Part shown: positions 16,752-25,670 of the stretch, one piece after another
Layout of the letters: each line of letters begins with the position of its first letter
Position numbering within the stretch: the stretch's first letter is position 1
Source: a virus
Direction: 5' to 3' (one strand)
IMG/VR virus record: IMGVR_UViG_3300015371_000074
Location: 1 to 45,885 of that record
DNA length: 45,885 nt
Position numbers and translations under genes: made by a program
The notes under the pieces: generated by a model
The model's database searches: none
What the model saw: the letters and a program-made list of their open reading frames with translations, nothing else
Told to the model about the DNA's origin: nothing

Positions 16752-18041
16752 TTATGCCTGCTGCACCCGGACCTTGTTCGAGAAGATCGGTGCCTTGACG
16801 GCAAGGCCCCACATCCCGAACACGATGTACAGGTGGGTCAACTGGCCGCTGATCCCAATCGGGATGTCCAGCACGGTCGGACCCGGGGAGCCCAGGTACG
16901 GGATCGTGACGGTGCGGCTGTTGAGCAGGTAGATGTCCGCGACATCGTTCGACGCGCGTGTGTACTGCCCGATGGAGTCACCGGGAACAGCGAACAGGCC
17001 GAGCCCACCGAAGATGGTGTTCACGGTCTGCACGTTCACGCCGACCGCTGCATTGGCGATGTCGCCCATGTAGCGGACGTTCTGGTCCTGCTGGTGGTTG
17101 AAGGCCATGAGTTCCTGCGGGCGAAGGAAGATGCGATCCACCGTCCCGCCGTTGTTCATCGCCTCCAGCAGGGCCGAGTCGATGGCCTGCCGGATGTTCT
17201 CCGGATCGGGGGATGCGGTCGGGTCCACGTCCACGGCACGCGCCGTGTTCAGGATGCGCCGCAGCCCGTCGAACGAGTTGGCGTCGAACGCGCCCTGCTC
17301 GTCGTCCTCGGTCCCGAGAGCGTACGTCGCATTGCCCTGGAAGATGGTCTTCTGCATCTTGTGGGCAATGGAGCGCATGCCGCCCTGGAGTTCGAGGTTC
17401 TCCGGGTTGAAGCCGGAACCGCTCTGGAGAGCCGCGAACTGGCTCTTGAGCGACACCCCACGCCGGGTGGCCAGGATCGCCACGTTGGTCGTCTGACGAA
17501 CGTAGGTGCTCTGGTCATCCGTCACGGTGCCGAGTTCCGACATGAACTGCGCGTCACCGAAGGAGGTCAGTTGGTTGAAGGCATGGACGAGGCCGTTCGC
17601 GGGCTCCTTGGGCAGATCATCGAACGCCGGGAACTCGCGGACGAACAGTTCGTACATGATCGGCTCAAGGTCCTGCCGGATGAGGGCAGAGCCAGAGCCG
17701 GAATCGAGGGCCTTGGTCAGGATCGCGTCGCTGGCGACGGCTGCCTGAACCGGACTCCCGCCTGTCGCGGCCCAGACATCGAACGGGATGCCGGTGTCCT
17801 TGCGCGACGCCTGCATGGCGAACATGGCATGCAGTTCAGGAATGCTCTTCTTCTTGAGTTCCGACCGGACTTCGTACATGTCGGACTGCGACATGTACTT
17901 CTTGACCGGCGCGGAACTCGGGCTCTCAGTCGGCCCCGCTGTGGGGGTCGTGCTGGGAGTCTCGTTCAGGGCCTCCAGGCTCTTCTGAATCTCCCCAAGG
18001 GAGTTGAGAGCGGCCTTGAGGTCCTGGTCGGTATCACCCAT
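16752..18041 (-). CDS. Major capsid protein, HK97 fold
   Basis: 429 residues; ATG at 18041 overlaps the protease stop by 8 bases. An N-terminal helical and Pro/Ser/Thr linker region (about residues 1-60, LKAALNSLGEIQKSLEALNE) resembles the delta domain removed on maturation of HK97-like capsids. The rest matches HK97 major capsid style: SALIRQDLEPIMYELFVREFP, an E-loop region with GSGFNPENLELQGGMR, and PYLGSPGPTVLDIP near the end. It forms the head shell. Following the protease gene and before connectors is the standard order. Confidence 0.85.
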   Translation of the reverse strand: MGDTDQDLKAALNSLGEIQKSLEALNETPSTTPTAGPTESPSSAPVKKYMSQSDMYEVRSELKKKSIPELHAMFAMQASRKDTGIPFDVWAATGGSPVQAAVASDAILTKALDSGSGSALIRQDLEPIMYELFVREFPAFDDLPKEPANGLVHAFNQLTSFGDAQFMSELGTVTDDQSTYVRQTTNVAILATRRGVSLKSQFAALQSGSGFNPENLELQGGMRSIAHKMQKTIFQGNATYALGTEDDEQGAFDANSFDGLRRILNTARAVDVDPTASPDPENIRQAIDSALLEAMNNGGTVDRIFLRPQELMAFNHQQDQNVRYMGDIANAAVGVNVQTVNTIFGGLGLFAVPGDSIGQYTRASNDVADIYLLNSRTVTIPYLGSPGPTVLDIPIGISGQLTHLYIVFGMWGLAVKAPIFSNKVRVQQA

Positions 18042-19206
18042 TGGTGGTATCTCCCGAGGTCAACATCTTGATGAAGTCGGGCTCGTAGATGCCGCTGAAC
18101 TTCGTGTGGAAGTCCGAGATGACGGCAGCATGCGAGGCCCGCCTACCGATAGGCAGTTCGGCCAACTTGTTGACGAACTGCTTTGCGAGTTCGACGTTGG
18201 CATTCGCCTCGTCGCGCTCGCGCTCCAGGGCCGCGACCTTCTTGTTGGCGTCCCACAGGGCCTTCTTCGCCTCCACCAGTTCCCCGGTGGCAGACTCGAC
18301 CATCTTCAAGAGGGTCGTGAAGTCGGCCTGCTTCATCGCCAGGAGGTTCTTGGCCTCATCACCAACAACGTCGGAATCGAGTTCAGACGCAGGCATCGGC
18401 TCCTTGGCCGGTGCTGCGGTCTTCTCGGGCTCCGTGCTCTTGGTGGTGCCGTCCGCAGAGGACTCAGGGGCCGGTGCATCACCTTCCTGCGCTGCCTCGG
18501 GCTCCGGTGCCGCCGCTGGAGTGGGGTTCTCCACGCCCCCCTCAACGGTTGTGACATCCGGCATGTTGTCGCTGTCCACCGACTCAGCGGGCGAGGGGCT
18601 GGCGACCTTCTCGTCGCCTTCCTCGCGGGCCTCGGTGGCGTTGTCAGGCTGATCTTCGCGGCGATCCGCCTCCTTCTCCGACTTCTCCTCAGCCTCTTCC
18701 AGCGCCTTGATGGCGTAGTGGACGAAGGAGCGCGGATTGGCGGGGATGCCAACGATGGATGCCTCCAGGAGCGCGACATCGTCAATGACGGTCACGCCCG
18801 TGGAGCGATCCTTCCAGGCGTCCTTGACGAGGGCTCCCACGCTGGTGCCCAACTTGACGCCCCGGATGATGCTCTTGTGCGTCGCTACGGCGCGGGGGTT
18901 GTCCTCCTCGACCTCGATGTCGAAGTCCAGGTCGAACTCATCGCCACGCTGTTCGATGTTGGCGGTCTTGACGATCCCGAACACGTCCTCGGGGACCGAA
19001 TACGAGTGGTTGAGGAAGACCGTCATGCCCTCTGCGGAGGACGCCATCGACTGGAGGGCCTTGAGGGTCATCTGATCGCCCTGGCGATCTGTCAGGGTGC
19101 TTGATGCGACGGTCTTGATCCGCTTCTTGCCGTCCTCGGCGTCATACGCCTTGAGGAGTCCCGAGAAGACGTTGAACTTCGTCGCCGGAAGGGGCTGCTT
19201 GTCCAT
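18034..19206 (-). CDS. Prohead protease fused to a scaffold-like region
   Basis: 390 residues; ATG at 19206 after GGAGG. Residues about 20-185 are an S78-type prohead protease: LNHSY (His67) and GTSVGA (Ser122) fit the catalytic pair, with FDIE and LLEASIVGIPANPRS nearby. Residues 200-290 are an acidic, Pro/Ala/Glu-rich linker, and about 300-370 form a coiled coil (LLKMVESATGELVEAKKALWDANKKVAALERERDEAN broken by linkers), typical of scaffolding. One polypeptide probably supplies both scaffold and maturation protease. The first 65 bases overlap the end of the glycosyltransferase gene. Confidence 0.85.
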   Translation of the reverse strand: MDKQPLPATKFNVFSGLLKAYDAEDGKKRIKTVASSTLTDRQGDQMTLKALQSMASSAEGMTVFLNHSYSVPEDVFGIVKTANIEQRGDEFDLDFDIEVEEDNPRAVATHKSIIRGVKLGTSVGALVKDAWKDRSTGVTVIDDVALLEASIVGIPANPRSFVHYAIKALEEAEEKSEKEADRREDQPDNATEAREEGDEKVASPSPAESVDSDNMPDVTTVEGGVENPTPAAAPEPEAAQEGDAPAPESSADGTTKSTEPEKTAAPAKEPMPASELDSDVVGDEAKNLLAMKQADFTTLLKMVESATGELVEAKKALWDANKKVAALERERDEANANVELAKQFVNKLAELPIGRRASHAAVISDFHTKFSGIYEPDFIKMLTSGDTTNG

Positions 19207-20383
19207 GTGCCAGTTCCTCCAAGAACTCATGGAACCTGTCCGCCGCGAAGTCCCACTTGAACTTCCGAACGTGGTCCCGACCTTCGAGGCCCAACTTCCT
19301 CCGCACACCTCCAGCGGTGTACAGATGTTCGAGGGCCTCGGTGAACGCAGGGATGTCCGCCAACCAGTGGTCCTGGGCGCTGGTGAAGGTGATCTCGGTC
19401 AACGGATCGACCAGAACACCGCCAGAGCCAACGACTTCGGGGATGGCTGAGACGTTCTGCGCGATAACGGGAACGCCGCAGGCTGCGGCTTCCGCGAGGG
19501 TGAGCCCGAATCCCTCGCCACGCGATGTGGAGAGGAACACGTCGGCTGCGTTCATCAGACCGACTAGGTCCTCGACTGGCCATCCGTGACTGGAAGTGAC
19601 CATATCGGGGAAGAAGAACCGGCCCTTAGTGTCCGGGTCCCGGCCCAAGAGGGCCTCCATGTTCACCGAGGCGTTTCCGTGCCCCTTGACGCAATGGAAG
19701 TGGACCTGAACGTCTGAATGCCGCTTGAGGAACGGCACGAGGGCCTTCCAAGAAGCGGGGTAGTCCTTACGGACGGTGTTGGTGTCGATGCGGAGGACGA
19801 GGAAGCCATCCGGGTCGAACCCAAAAGCCTGCTTGCACTCGCGCTTGGTGGTCACCACCATCCCGTTGGAGAGCGTGAGCGGCTCCTGGGAGGAAACCGG
19901 GTGGAAGGTGTCCGTATCGACGCCGTGATAAACGACTGGGGCCTCCGGCATGGCCTCCTGACCCCACTTGGTCATCGCCACGCGCTTCATGCACTTTTCG
20001 AGGAGGTCCCAGTTGGGCGGATTGTTGATCCCATCTATCGGGATGTACCCCAAGATCGGGCGGTACTGGAGCAGCAGGCGCTTCGGGTCGTACGGGTTCT
20101 CGAAGAGGATTTGGATGTGCTCCCAGGGGTCCCCCAACATCACCACCACGTCCGGCTCTAGCGCGAGCATGTCCAGGATGCGCGAGCGTCCGTAGTAGTC
20201 CTTGGGGTCCCGCATGGTGGGGACGTACAACTTGAGAGTCGTGTCCCAGTAGTCGCCCTTGTGATTACGAGCCAGGACGTGAACGTCGTGGCCCCTCTCA
20301 ATAAGCCGCTCCCCGATGGCATGGGTAACGCGAGCGAAGCCGGTGTGACACGCAGCGTCACCCAGCCAAAGGATTCTGGCCAA
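19142..20383 (-). CDS. Glycosyltransferase family 4-like (GT-B), 413 aa
   Basis: ATG at 20383 with AAGGAGTACCTCC-type context. The N-terminal MARILWLGDAACHTGFARVTHAIGERLIERGHDVHVLA is a GT-B start, and the C-terminal half has the donor-site E-x7-E element EGFGLTLAEAAACGVPVIA near residue 290-308, preceded by LMNAADVFLSTSRG. Such enzymes transfer a sugar from a nucleotide donor. It sits inside the virion gene block directly before the protease, with a second glycosyltransferase and an acyltransferase 6 kb upstream. Modification of virion proteins is a reasonable inference, but the acceptor is unknown. Confidence 0.88.
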   Translation of the reverse strand: MARILWLGDAACHTGFARVTHAIGERLIERGHDVHVLARNHKGDYWDTTLKLYVPTMRDPKDYYGRSRILDMLALEPDVVVMLGDPWEHIQILFENPYDPKRLLLQYRPILGYIPIDGINNPPNWDLLEKCMKRVAMTKWGQEAMPEAPVVYHGVDTDTFHPVSSQEPLTLSNGMVVTTKRECKQAFGFDPDGFLVLRIDTNTVRKDYPASWKALVPFLKRHSDVQVHFHCVKGHGNASVNMEALLGRDPDTKGRFFFPDMVTSSHGWPVEDLVGLMNAADVFLSTSRGEGFGLTLAEAAACGVPVIAQNVSAIPEVVGSGGVLVDPLTEITFTSAQDHWLADIPAFTEALEHLYTAGGVRRKLGLEGRDHVRKFKWDFAADRFHEFLEELAHGQAAPSGDEVQRLLGTPQGV

Positions 20384-20418
20384 GGAGTACCTCCACGCCG
20401 CAGGGAGCGGCTGATGGT

Positions 20419-20595
20419 TTAGGCGCGATCCTCTCGGGCGTCGGCCTTGACGAATCTGTCGAGCAGGTGTTGAACGCGGTCGGCCATCGGGTTGTTCTGG
20501 TCCCGCATGTCCTCGATGAGGCGCTCCATCTCCCAGACGTGGAGTTTCACGGCCTCGATGTCTCGAACGGAGACGAAGATGCGCCCCTCAGCCAT
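20419..20595 (-). CDS. Small helical protein, 58 aa
   Basis: ATG at 20595 shares a base with the upstream stop (TGATG), so translation is coupled to the BppU-like gene. The 58 residues (FVSVRDIEAVKLHVWEMERL, then IEDMRDQNNPMADRVQHLL) predict two amphipathic helices. The ORF could start earlier but the overlap and codon pattern favour this start. Function is unknown. Confidence 0.6.
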   Translation of the reverse strand: MAEGRIFVSVRDIEAVKLHVWEMERLIEDMRDQNNPMADRVQHLLDRFVKADAREDRA

Positions 20596-20915
20596 CACTT
20601 CCGCCTCACCAAGATCGTCTCGGTGTCCGAGGTGGTCTGCTCCCGGGCGTCTGGGTAGGTGACGTGCCACTGGACCTGGTACTCGCCCGACACGGCCAGG
20701 TCGTTGGGTCCCCAGCGGTAGCGGACCACGCCGCCGTCCACATCGAGGATGTTGGCCACCGCATTCACGGTGAAACGTCGGTCGTCCGGCTTCCTCATCT
20801 GGAAGCGGACGGTGCAGCCGGTCAGGTCCAGGACCGTCTCCGGGTCATCGAGCGCGTGAAGGGTGGAGGCGATGTCGGGTGCCGTATCTCCCTGCACGAA
20901 CGTCAGAGTGCTCAT
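20595..20915 (-). CDS. BppU-like N-terminal domain protein, 106 aa
   Basis: ATG at 20915, two bases after the stop of the repeat protein, with GAGGTG upstream. The sequence STLTFVQGDTAPDIASTLHAL...LDLTGCTVRFQMRKPDDRR...GVVRYRWGPNDLAVSGEYQVQWHVTYP broken into those parts matches the BppU N-terminal domain of baseplate upper proteins, a small beta-sandwich used to attach receptor-binding parts. It follows the large repeat-containing tail protein and probably belongs to the same structure. Confidence 0.75.
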   Translation of the reverse strand: MSTLTFVQGDTAPDIASTLHALDDPETVLDLTGCTVRFQMRKPDDRRFTVNAVANILDVDGGVVRYRWGPNDLAVSGEYQVQWHVTYPDAREQTTSDTETILVRRK

Positions 20916-20916
20916 C

Positions 20917-23295
20917 TCACACCTCAATCCATGCGTTCAGGCCGAACTGGTGCTCGATGTGGTACGTGTTCTGGCTTCCCAGGAACTCGGCGCTGTTCGT
21001 CGCTGCCAGGTAGCCCGTAGCCGAAGACGTGGATGCGATCTGGTTCGCGGTGCTGGTGGCCGAAATGAAGTCCCCCTCGGCGGTGAAGCCCACCACCGCC
21101 GCCATCAGGTCCCCGAACTCGACAAAGAAGGGGATGCCGCGCGTCAGGACCGCGTTGAGCCCGAAATCGTGCTCCTGGGTCTTGAGGACGATGGCGTTGA
21201 AGCCGGTGGTGGCGGTCACCACTTTCAACTTCCAGGCGTCGATCCCGAAGTCGGCGGTGAACGTCTTGCGCTGGATGGCCGCGAGGCTGAACGAGCCTTC
21301 GAGGGTGTCCTTCTGGATGGCGTTGAGGCCGAAGGCACTCTCGATGGTCTTGAAGATGACCGAGTCCGCACCAAACGAGGCGGTGGTCGTGCGCCGGATG
21401 ACGGCGTCTAGGTCGGCGTCTCCCTCGAATGTGGCCTTCTGGATCGCGTTGATCCCGAATGAGGACTCGGTGGTCTTCTTGACGACCGCGTCCGCACCGA
21501 AGGTGCTCTGAACGACCTTGAGCAGGAACGCATCGAGGCCGAAGTCATCCGATTGCGGGGACAGCAGTACGGCTTGGAGGTCAAAGCCGCCCGTTGCGGT
21601 GGCGCGGATGATGGCGTCGGAGCCAAAATCGGCGGCGTATGTTCGCCGTAGAACGGCGTCGAGCGAGAATGTAGCACCTTGGGTCTTGAGAAGTACAGCA
21701 TCGAGGCCGAAGTCGTCTTCAACAACGCTCGGTCCGCTGCTGAAAATGACCGCGTCGATCCCGAAACTGGCCGACTGGGTCTTCTTGATGACCGCGTCGA
21801 GCGTCGTCGTTCCCTGCGGTGCAGTCAGGACGATGGCGTCGATGCCGAAGTCCCAGAACTCCTCGCTCGATACCGGCAGCGCCAGCAGGGTGCCGATGTT
21901 GACGGCGCTGGTACCAGCGGTTGCTGTGCGGGTGCCGGTCGCACCCTGTGCGGTCGGCGTCTTGTGCGCGATCTCGGTGCTGACCCCAGCCGTACCCTGG
22001 TCGGTGTTGGGGTCTTCGATCATGCCGCTCGGCGGCGTGAACGAGGTATTCGCAGCGGTGGAGCCGACGAACACCAGCATCGTGTTGGGCGACGTGGTCG
22101 TAATCGTGGGAGCCACGACGCTGGTGGAGGCCGCGTTGACCTGCTGCCCGAAAACCTGCACGTCCAACACGGACGAGTAGGCGTCGATCACGCCCGCCGA
22201 CTTGATGTTGCCCGACAGGGTCCAGGTCCAGTTGGCCGGAGCCCCAGACGGAACGATGTAGCGGTAGACCGCCTGGCCCAGGACGGTGCCAGAGGTCTGC
22301 CGCGTTCCGACTAGCGACCACCCCGAGGGGACCGAGGTAATGGTCGTATTCGAGCCTGCGTCATCGCTGACCGAGGCGATGAGGATGTCGCCCTGAGCCG
22401 TGCCGCTCGGCTTGTTGAGGGTGAGGGTGGTGTCGCCTGCTGCCTTACCGCCGCCCTTGTGGTTCGCGCCCTTGAGACGGGCGTTGACGCCAAACGATCC
22501 CTGCTGCGGCGCACCAGCGAAGAACGCCTCAACGACGACCGAGGTGGTGCGCACGGCGACCGTGGAGGGCAGGATGTACGTCTCAGCGACGACCGAGGTG
22601 GTGCGGACGGCGGGGGTCGGAAGGATGTACGCCTCAGCCGCGACGCTCGTAACGCGGGCGCGGGTGCCGGGCAACTTGAACGACGCACCGACGTTGGTGC
22701 CGGAGCCGGAGTTCGTGACCGTCTCGATGACGCTGATGCCAGCGCCACCTGCGTCAGCGACCAGTTCGATTTGCGAGACGCCCCACAGACCAGCGTCGAG
22801 GCTGGTGGACTCCCCGGCATACGCAGCCGTTGGGCCGTTCGTGTCGTACAGCGTGATCTCTTGGGCACCGCTGGACGTGAAGCGCGAGGTCAGGCCGGTC
22901 GGCGGATCGTTCGGCGTCAGCGTGAACGGATCGTTGGCCAGGAACGCGGCCAGCACCCAAGCGGTCGATGCCGCTGGTGTGATCGCGCCGATGGTGAACG
23001 GGTTGGCCGTGACCATCGTCATGGCGTTGTGAGCGCCAATCGGAGTGGTTAGATGCTGGCCCCGATAGATGGCGACGCCGGAGCGCCAAACCGGGCTGCT
23101 ACCGCCGATTCCGAAGGTGACGATGCTGCCAACATCGTCGGCGGCGAGCACCTTGTAGGCCCAGTGGGCACGGACCGAACTGCCGGAACCACCGGACGAC
23201 GACGCTGTCGAGATCGTGGTCCAGCCACTCGGATTGGTGACCGCCGACGTGTTGTTGGCAATGACCAGCGCAATGGCAATGTCGCCGGATTGCAC
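20917..23295 (-). CDS. Large tail/receptor-region protein with 14-residue FGLDAV repeats
   Basis: 792 residues; GTG at 23295 just after the lectin-like gene's stop. Two copies of a beta domain (QSGDIAIALVIANN and AQGDILIASVSDDAG starts, both with PSGWT-type loops and a Y-R-Y/YRG strand) lie at about 1-190 and 285-470. Between them is a threefold repeat RTTSVVAETYILP. Residues about 480-725 hold some 16 tandem units of 14 residues (FGLDAVLLKTQGAT type), followed by a Ser/Thr/Ala-rich tail ending QFGLNAWIEV. It is probably a surface tail or head fibre. The repeat links it to the genes at 1-507 and 1431-2006, 20 kb away. Confidence 0.75.
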   Translation of the reverse strand: MQSGDIAIALVIANNTSAVTNPSGWTTISTASSSGGSGSSVRAHWAYKVLAADDVGSIVTFGIGGSSPVWRSGVAIYRGQHLTTPIGAHNAMTMVTANPFTIGAITPAASTAWVLAAFLANDPFTLTPNDPPTGLTSRFTSSGAQEITLYDTNGPTAAYAGESTSLDAGLWGVSQIELVADAGGAGISVIETVTNSGSGTNVGASFKLPGTRARVTSVAAEAYILPTPAVRTTSVVAETYILPSTVAVRTTSVVVEAFFAGAPQQGSFGVNARLKGANHKGGGKAAGDTTLTLNKPSGTAQGDILIASVSDDAGSNTTITSVPSGWSLVGTRQTSGTVLGQAVYRYIVPSGAPANWTWTLSGNIKSAGVIDAYSSVLDVQVFGQQVNAASTSVVAPTITTTSPNTMLVFVGSTAANTSFTPPSGMIEDPNTDQGTAGVSTEIAHKTPTAQGATGTRTATAGTSAVNIGTLLALPVSSEEFWDFGIDAIVLTAPQGTTTLDAVIKKTQSASFGIDAVIFSSGPSVVEDDFGLDAVLLKTQGATFSLDAVLRRTYAADFGSDAIIRATATGGFDLQAVLLSPQSDDFGLDAFLLKVVQSTFGADAVVKKTTESSFGINAIQKATFEGDADLDAVIRRTTTASFGADSVIFKTIESAFGLNAIQKDTLEGSFSLAAIQRKTFTADFGIDAWKLKVVTATTGFNAIVLKTQEHDFGLNAVLTRGIPFFVEFGDLMAAVVGFTAEGDFISATSTANQIASTSSATGYLAATNSAEFLGSQNTYHIEHQFGLNAWIEV

Positions 23296-23297
23296 GG

Positions 23298-24284
23298 CTA
23301 ACTCACCAGTTCAACGCCAGCCTGTAGTGCCGACAAGTCGGTCCACGCAGCCGACGTGTCTGGGTCCTGCTCCAGCAGGGCGTCGCGGACCTCCGTGACG
23401 TAGGCGTCGGGCACCGACTGCGTCGTTCCGTTCACGGTGGTCGATCCGCTCTTGAGTTTGGTGCGCGCTGTACGCACGCCAGCGTCGTCCTTGCGCCAGC
23501 GGGCACTAACGCCCACCGCCTTGATCGTGCCAGTAGAGCCCGGCGTGGTCAGGTTGTAGAGGTCGATGTTGCCCGCCGTAACGCTGCTGACATACGTGGT
23601 GTCGTCGTCGGGCGTCGTCGTCTCATCGACGTTGCTGACGTTGGTGGAACTCAGGGGTGTCCACTGTGTCGAGGACCCGGCGGCGTCCGGCGTAATCGCC
23701 ACGCAGCGGCCCGGCCCGTACTTGGTGCTGGCGACGTAGATGTCGCAGATGTCCTGCGTGTCTGCGTTGTTGCCACGACTCATCAGCCACGAGTCGATGG
23801 TGCCGTTGCCGCCAGCGCGCGTGTCCACCGTCGTGGGCGCGATGCGCTGGACGCCGTCGATCCACATCTCGACGGTGGCCGAGTCGGCAATGGTGGCGCG
23901 AATATCGACGCTGTACCAAATGTTGGCGAGGATTGTGAGGCCGGTAGCGGTGGCGACCACGGTCCCGGCGCGGGAGAGCGCGAGGTTGCTGCCGCTGATG
24001 CGGAGCCCAAGGTGTTCGGTAGCCCCCAAGCCTTCACACAGACGGACCGCGAGGGCGGTGTTAGGGGTATTGAAGTTGGCGCGCCACTTGAAGCCGGTAT
24101 AGAACTCGGTGCCCTGCGGAACGGACGTGCGGAAGGGCTTGGAGCCCGACCCGTTCTGGGCAACGCGAATCACGTTCTGGCTCTGGGGACCACCGCTGGT
24201 GATGGCGATACCGTCGCTGGTCCAGCCGCCCTTCGTCCCCGTGGAGTAGTACGCCCCGCACGAGTCGATGAAGTATGCCGTCAT
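23298..24284 (-). CDS. Lectin-like (LamG/ConA type) structural protein, 328 aa
   Basis: ATG at 24284 with AGGAGGT upstream. The first 200 residues read as a concanavalin-like jelly roll (TSVPQGTEFYTGFKWRAN, WYSVDIRATIADSATVEMW, IDGVQRI). The C-terminal 120 residues (WTPLSSTNVSNVDETTTPDDDTTYVSS...IDLYNL) recur in minor tail proteins of actinophages. It may bind carbohydrate on the host surface or on the virion. Assignment is by motif style and context. Confidence 0.7.
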   Translation of the reverse strand: MTAYFIDSCGAYYSTGTKGGWTSDGIAITSGGPQSQNVIRVAQNGSGSKPFRTSVPQGTEFYTGFKWRANFNTPNTALAVRLCEGLGATEHLGLRISGSNLALSRAGTVVATATGLTILANIWYSVDIRATIADSATVEMWIDGVQRIAPTTVDTRAGGNGTIDSWLMSRGNNADTQDICDIYVASTKYGPGRCVAITPDAAGSSTQWTPLSSTNVSNVDETTTPDDDTTYVSSVTAGNIDLYNLTTPGSTGTIKAVGVSARWRKDDAGVRTARTKLKSGSTTVNGTTQSVPDAYVTEVRDALLEQDPDTSAAWTDLSALQAGVELVS

Positions 24285-24300
24285 GGGATTGACCTCCTAC

Positions 24301-24322
24301 GAGCCGCATGGGATTGCGGCTC
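24301..24322 (-). terminator. Hairpin before the lectin-like gene
   Basis: A perfect 8-bp stem GAGCCGCA/TGCGGCTC with a 6-base loop, 9 bases beyond the stop at 24332. No T-run follows. It may reduce read-through into the tail-fibre genes. Confidence 0.5.
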
Positions 24323-24331
24323 CCCTAGTGC

Positions 24332-24895
24332 TTAGGCTGCCCCTCGGGCCTCCCCAAGGCGGCGATCCTCAGCGGGGTCGATGATCTCGTACTCGTGGGA
24401 CGCGATCTCGTCGCCCAGTTCGTGGTCGTTCTTGCTGACGATGGTCACGCTGTTCTTGCCAGCGTGCTGCGACCGCCACACGACGTGCGCCACGCCCTGC
24501 GGGTCGGTCTTATGCGTCAGGAAGGTCGGCTCTCCGGTGTTGTCGGTCCAGTCGAGACGGAACACGACGCCGGAGTTCGGGGGCAGGCCCGACGCCTTGA
24601 TGGTGTACTCGAAGTTGGTGCTCGGAGCCTCGGGTACGACCACGATCTGGGGGTCGGTGGCCTCAGCGTCCGGATTGGTGTCGGGCGAGGGCCACAGTTC
24701 GGGATGGGGCGCGCTGTTGATGGCAGCGGTGTCCATGCCCTCCGGACGCGCAGAAACGAACATCGGGTCCTGCTGGTCAGGATCGAGGTTCTCCTGCTTC
24801 TCCTCCACCGTCTCCGCCGCCGTCTTGGAGGTCGTCTTCTTGGCCGTCGTCTTCTTGGTCGTCTTGCCCTCGGTGTCGTCCGTCGTCTGGACCAC
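24332..24895 (-). CDS. Lys/Thr-rich-tailed protein of unknown function, 187 aa
   Basis: GTG at 24895 after AAGGAGTAACGAAC. The first 35 residues are low-complexity Lys/Thr (TEGKTTKKTTAKKTTSK), then an acidic linker, then a 100-residue beta-sandwich-like part (NFEYTIKASGLPPNSGVVFRL...HKTDPQGVAHVVWRSQHAGKNSVTIV broken here for length), similar in style to Ig-like domains on capsids. The neighbouring 104-residue gene looks similar in fold. It may be a decoration protein. The beginning overlaps the end of the upstream frame by 119 bases. Confidence 0.6.
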   Translation of the reverse strand: MVQTTDDTEGKTTKKTTAKKTTSKTAAETVEEKQENLDPDQQDPMFVSARPEGMDTAAINSAPHPELWPSPDTNPDAEATDPQIVVVPEAPSTNFEYTIKASGLPPNSGVVFRLDWTDNTGEPTFLTHKTDPQGVAHVVWRSQHAGKNSVTIVSKNDHELGDEIASHEYEIIDPAEDRRLGEARGAA

Positions 24896-25346
24896 GTTCG
24901 TTACTCCTTAGCAGCGTTGCGAGGCGGGACCTCGCCATCTCTGATCCGAGATCGTCTACGTCGTCTCCGGCGCAGATGGTCCCGTTGGGCAGAATCCACA
25001 TGCGGTCTACGTGACCATCGAGGCGCTTCTTCCCGATGCCGTAGGCCCGCACCTCGGCTGCCTCCTTGACCTCCAACATGCCGTCCTGGGTCATGCCCAG
25101 GGCGTCAGGCGGAGGCAGGTTGGCCACACCCAGGACGCGGGACGTGTAGTACGGCTGTTCCCCGTCGCTGACCGTCATCACGAAGACCGGCTCGCTCCCC
25201 TGCTTCCTGGCCAGAATCCACCGACCAGGAGCGCGCATCAGGTGCGCGTGCTTCTTCGTCCACCCCGGTTCATCGAGGTCTATGGCCGTGTGGGAGTCAG
25301 GGGTCAGCACTACGAGCACGTAGGGCGTTTCCCCCCGAAACTCCAC
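24777..25346 (-). CDS. Unknown protein, 189 aa, long overlap with next gene
   Basis: ATG at 25346 immediately after the upstream stop. The first 145 residues look coding (PYVLVVLTPDSHTAIDLDEP, MWILPNGTICAGDDVDDLG). The last 40 are a low-complexity Asp/Gly/Gln run (DDQEDDGQEDDLQDGGGDGG) that is the frame shadow of the next gene's Lys/Thr repeat. There is no earlier stop, so either the overlap is real or a small frame error exists near 24900. Function is unknown. Confidence 0.55.
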   Translation of the reverse strand: MEFRGETPYVLVVLTPDSHTAIDLDEPGWTKKHAHLMRAPGRWILARKQGSEPVFVMTVSDGEQPYYTSRVLGVANLPPPDALGMTQDGMLEVKEAAEVRAYGIGKKRLDGHVDRMWILPNGTICAGDDVDDLGSEMARSRLATLLRSNERGPDDGRHRGQDDQEDDGQEDDLQDGGGDGGGEAGEPRS

Positions 25347-25661
25347 TTAGGCCACGGTCACGGCCAGGGTCGCAGCGTCCGAGTCCTCTTCCTCATCGTG
25401 AAGGCGAAGGGTCCAGGACCCTGCCCCCGGGAAGACGTACCCGTTCCACTCGTGCTTCCCGTCCGCGCTCACGTTGAACAGGTGGGAGTAGCCCGACACC
25501 GTCTCCTCCTCAAGCCCCGCAGGCGGGGTGAGGCGGATGCGATACCGCTTCTGAGTTCCATCGTCGTTGTTGACATCCGCGCCGGTCACGTTGACCCGGC
25601 ACGCATCCAACTTCGCGGTGATCGACCCCGAAGGCGGGGTGATCGTAAGTGCAGCCGCCAT
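25347..25661 (-). CDS. Small Ig-like beta protein, 104 aa
   Basis: ATG at 25661 after AAGGAGGAGCA. The 104 residues alternate strands (LTITPPSGSITAKLDACRV, YVFPGAGSWTLRLHDEEED, AATLAVTVA) and look like a single Ig-like or fibronectin-like domain. Such domains decorate phage heads and tails. Location among fibre and modification genes fits. The call is inferential. Confidence 0.6.
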   Translation of the reverse strand: MAAALTITPPSGSITAKLDACRVNVTGADVNNDDGTQKRYRIRLTPPAGLEEETVSGYSHLFNVSADGKHEWNGYVFPGAGSWTLRLHDEEEDSDAATLAVTVA

Positions 25662-25670
25662 TGCTCCTCC

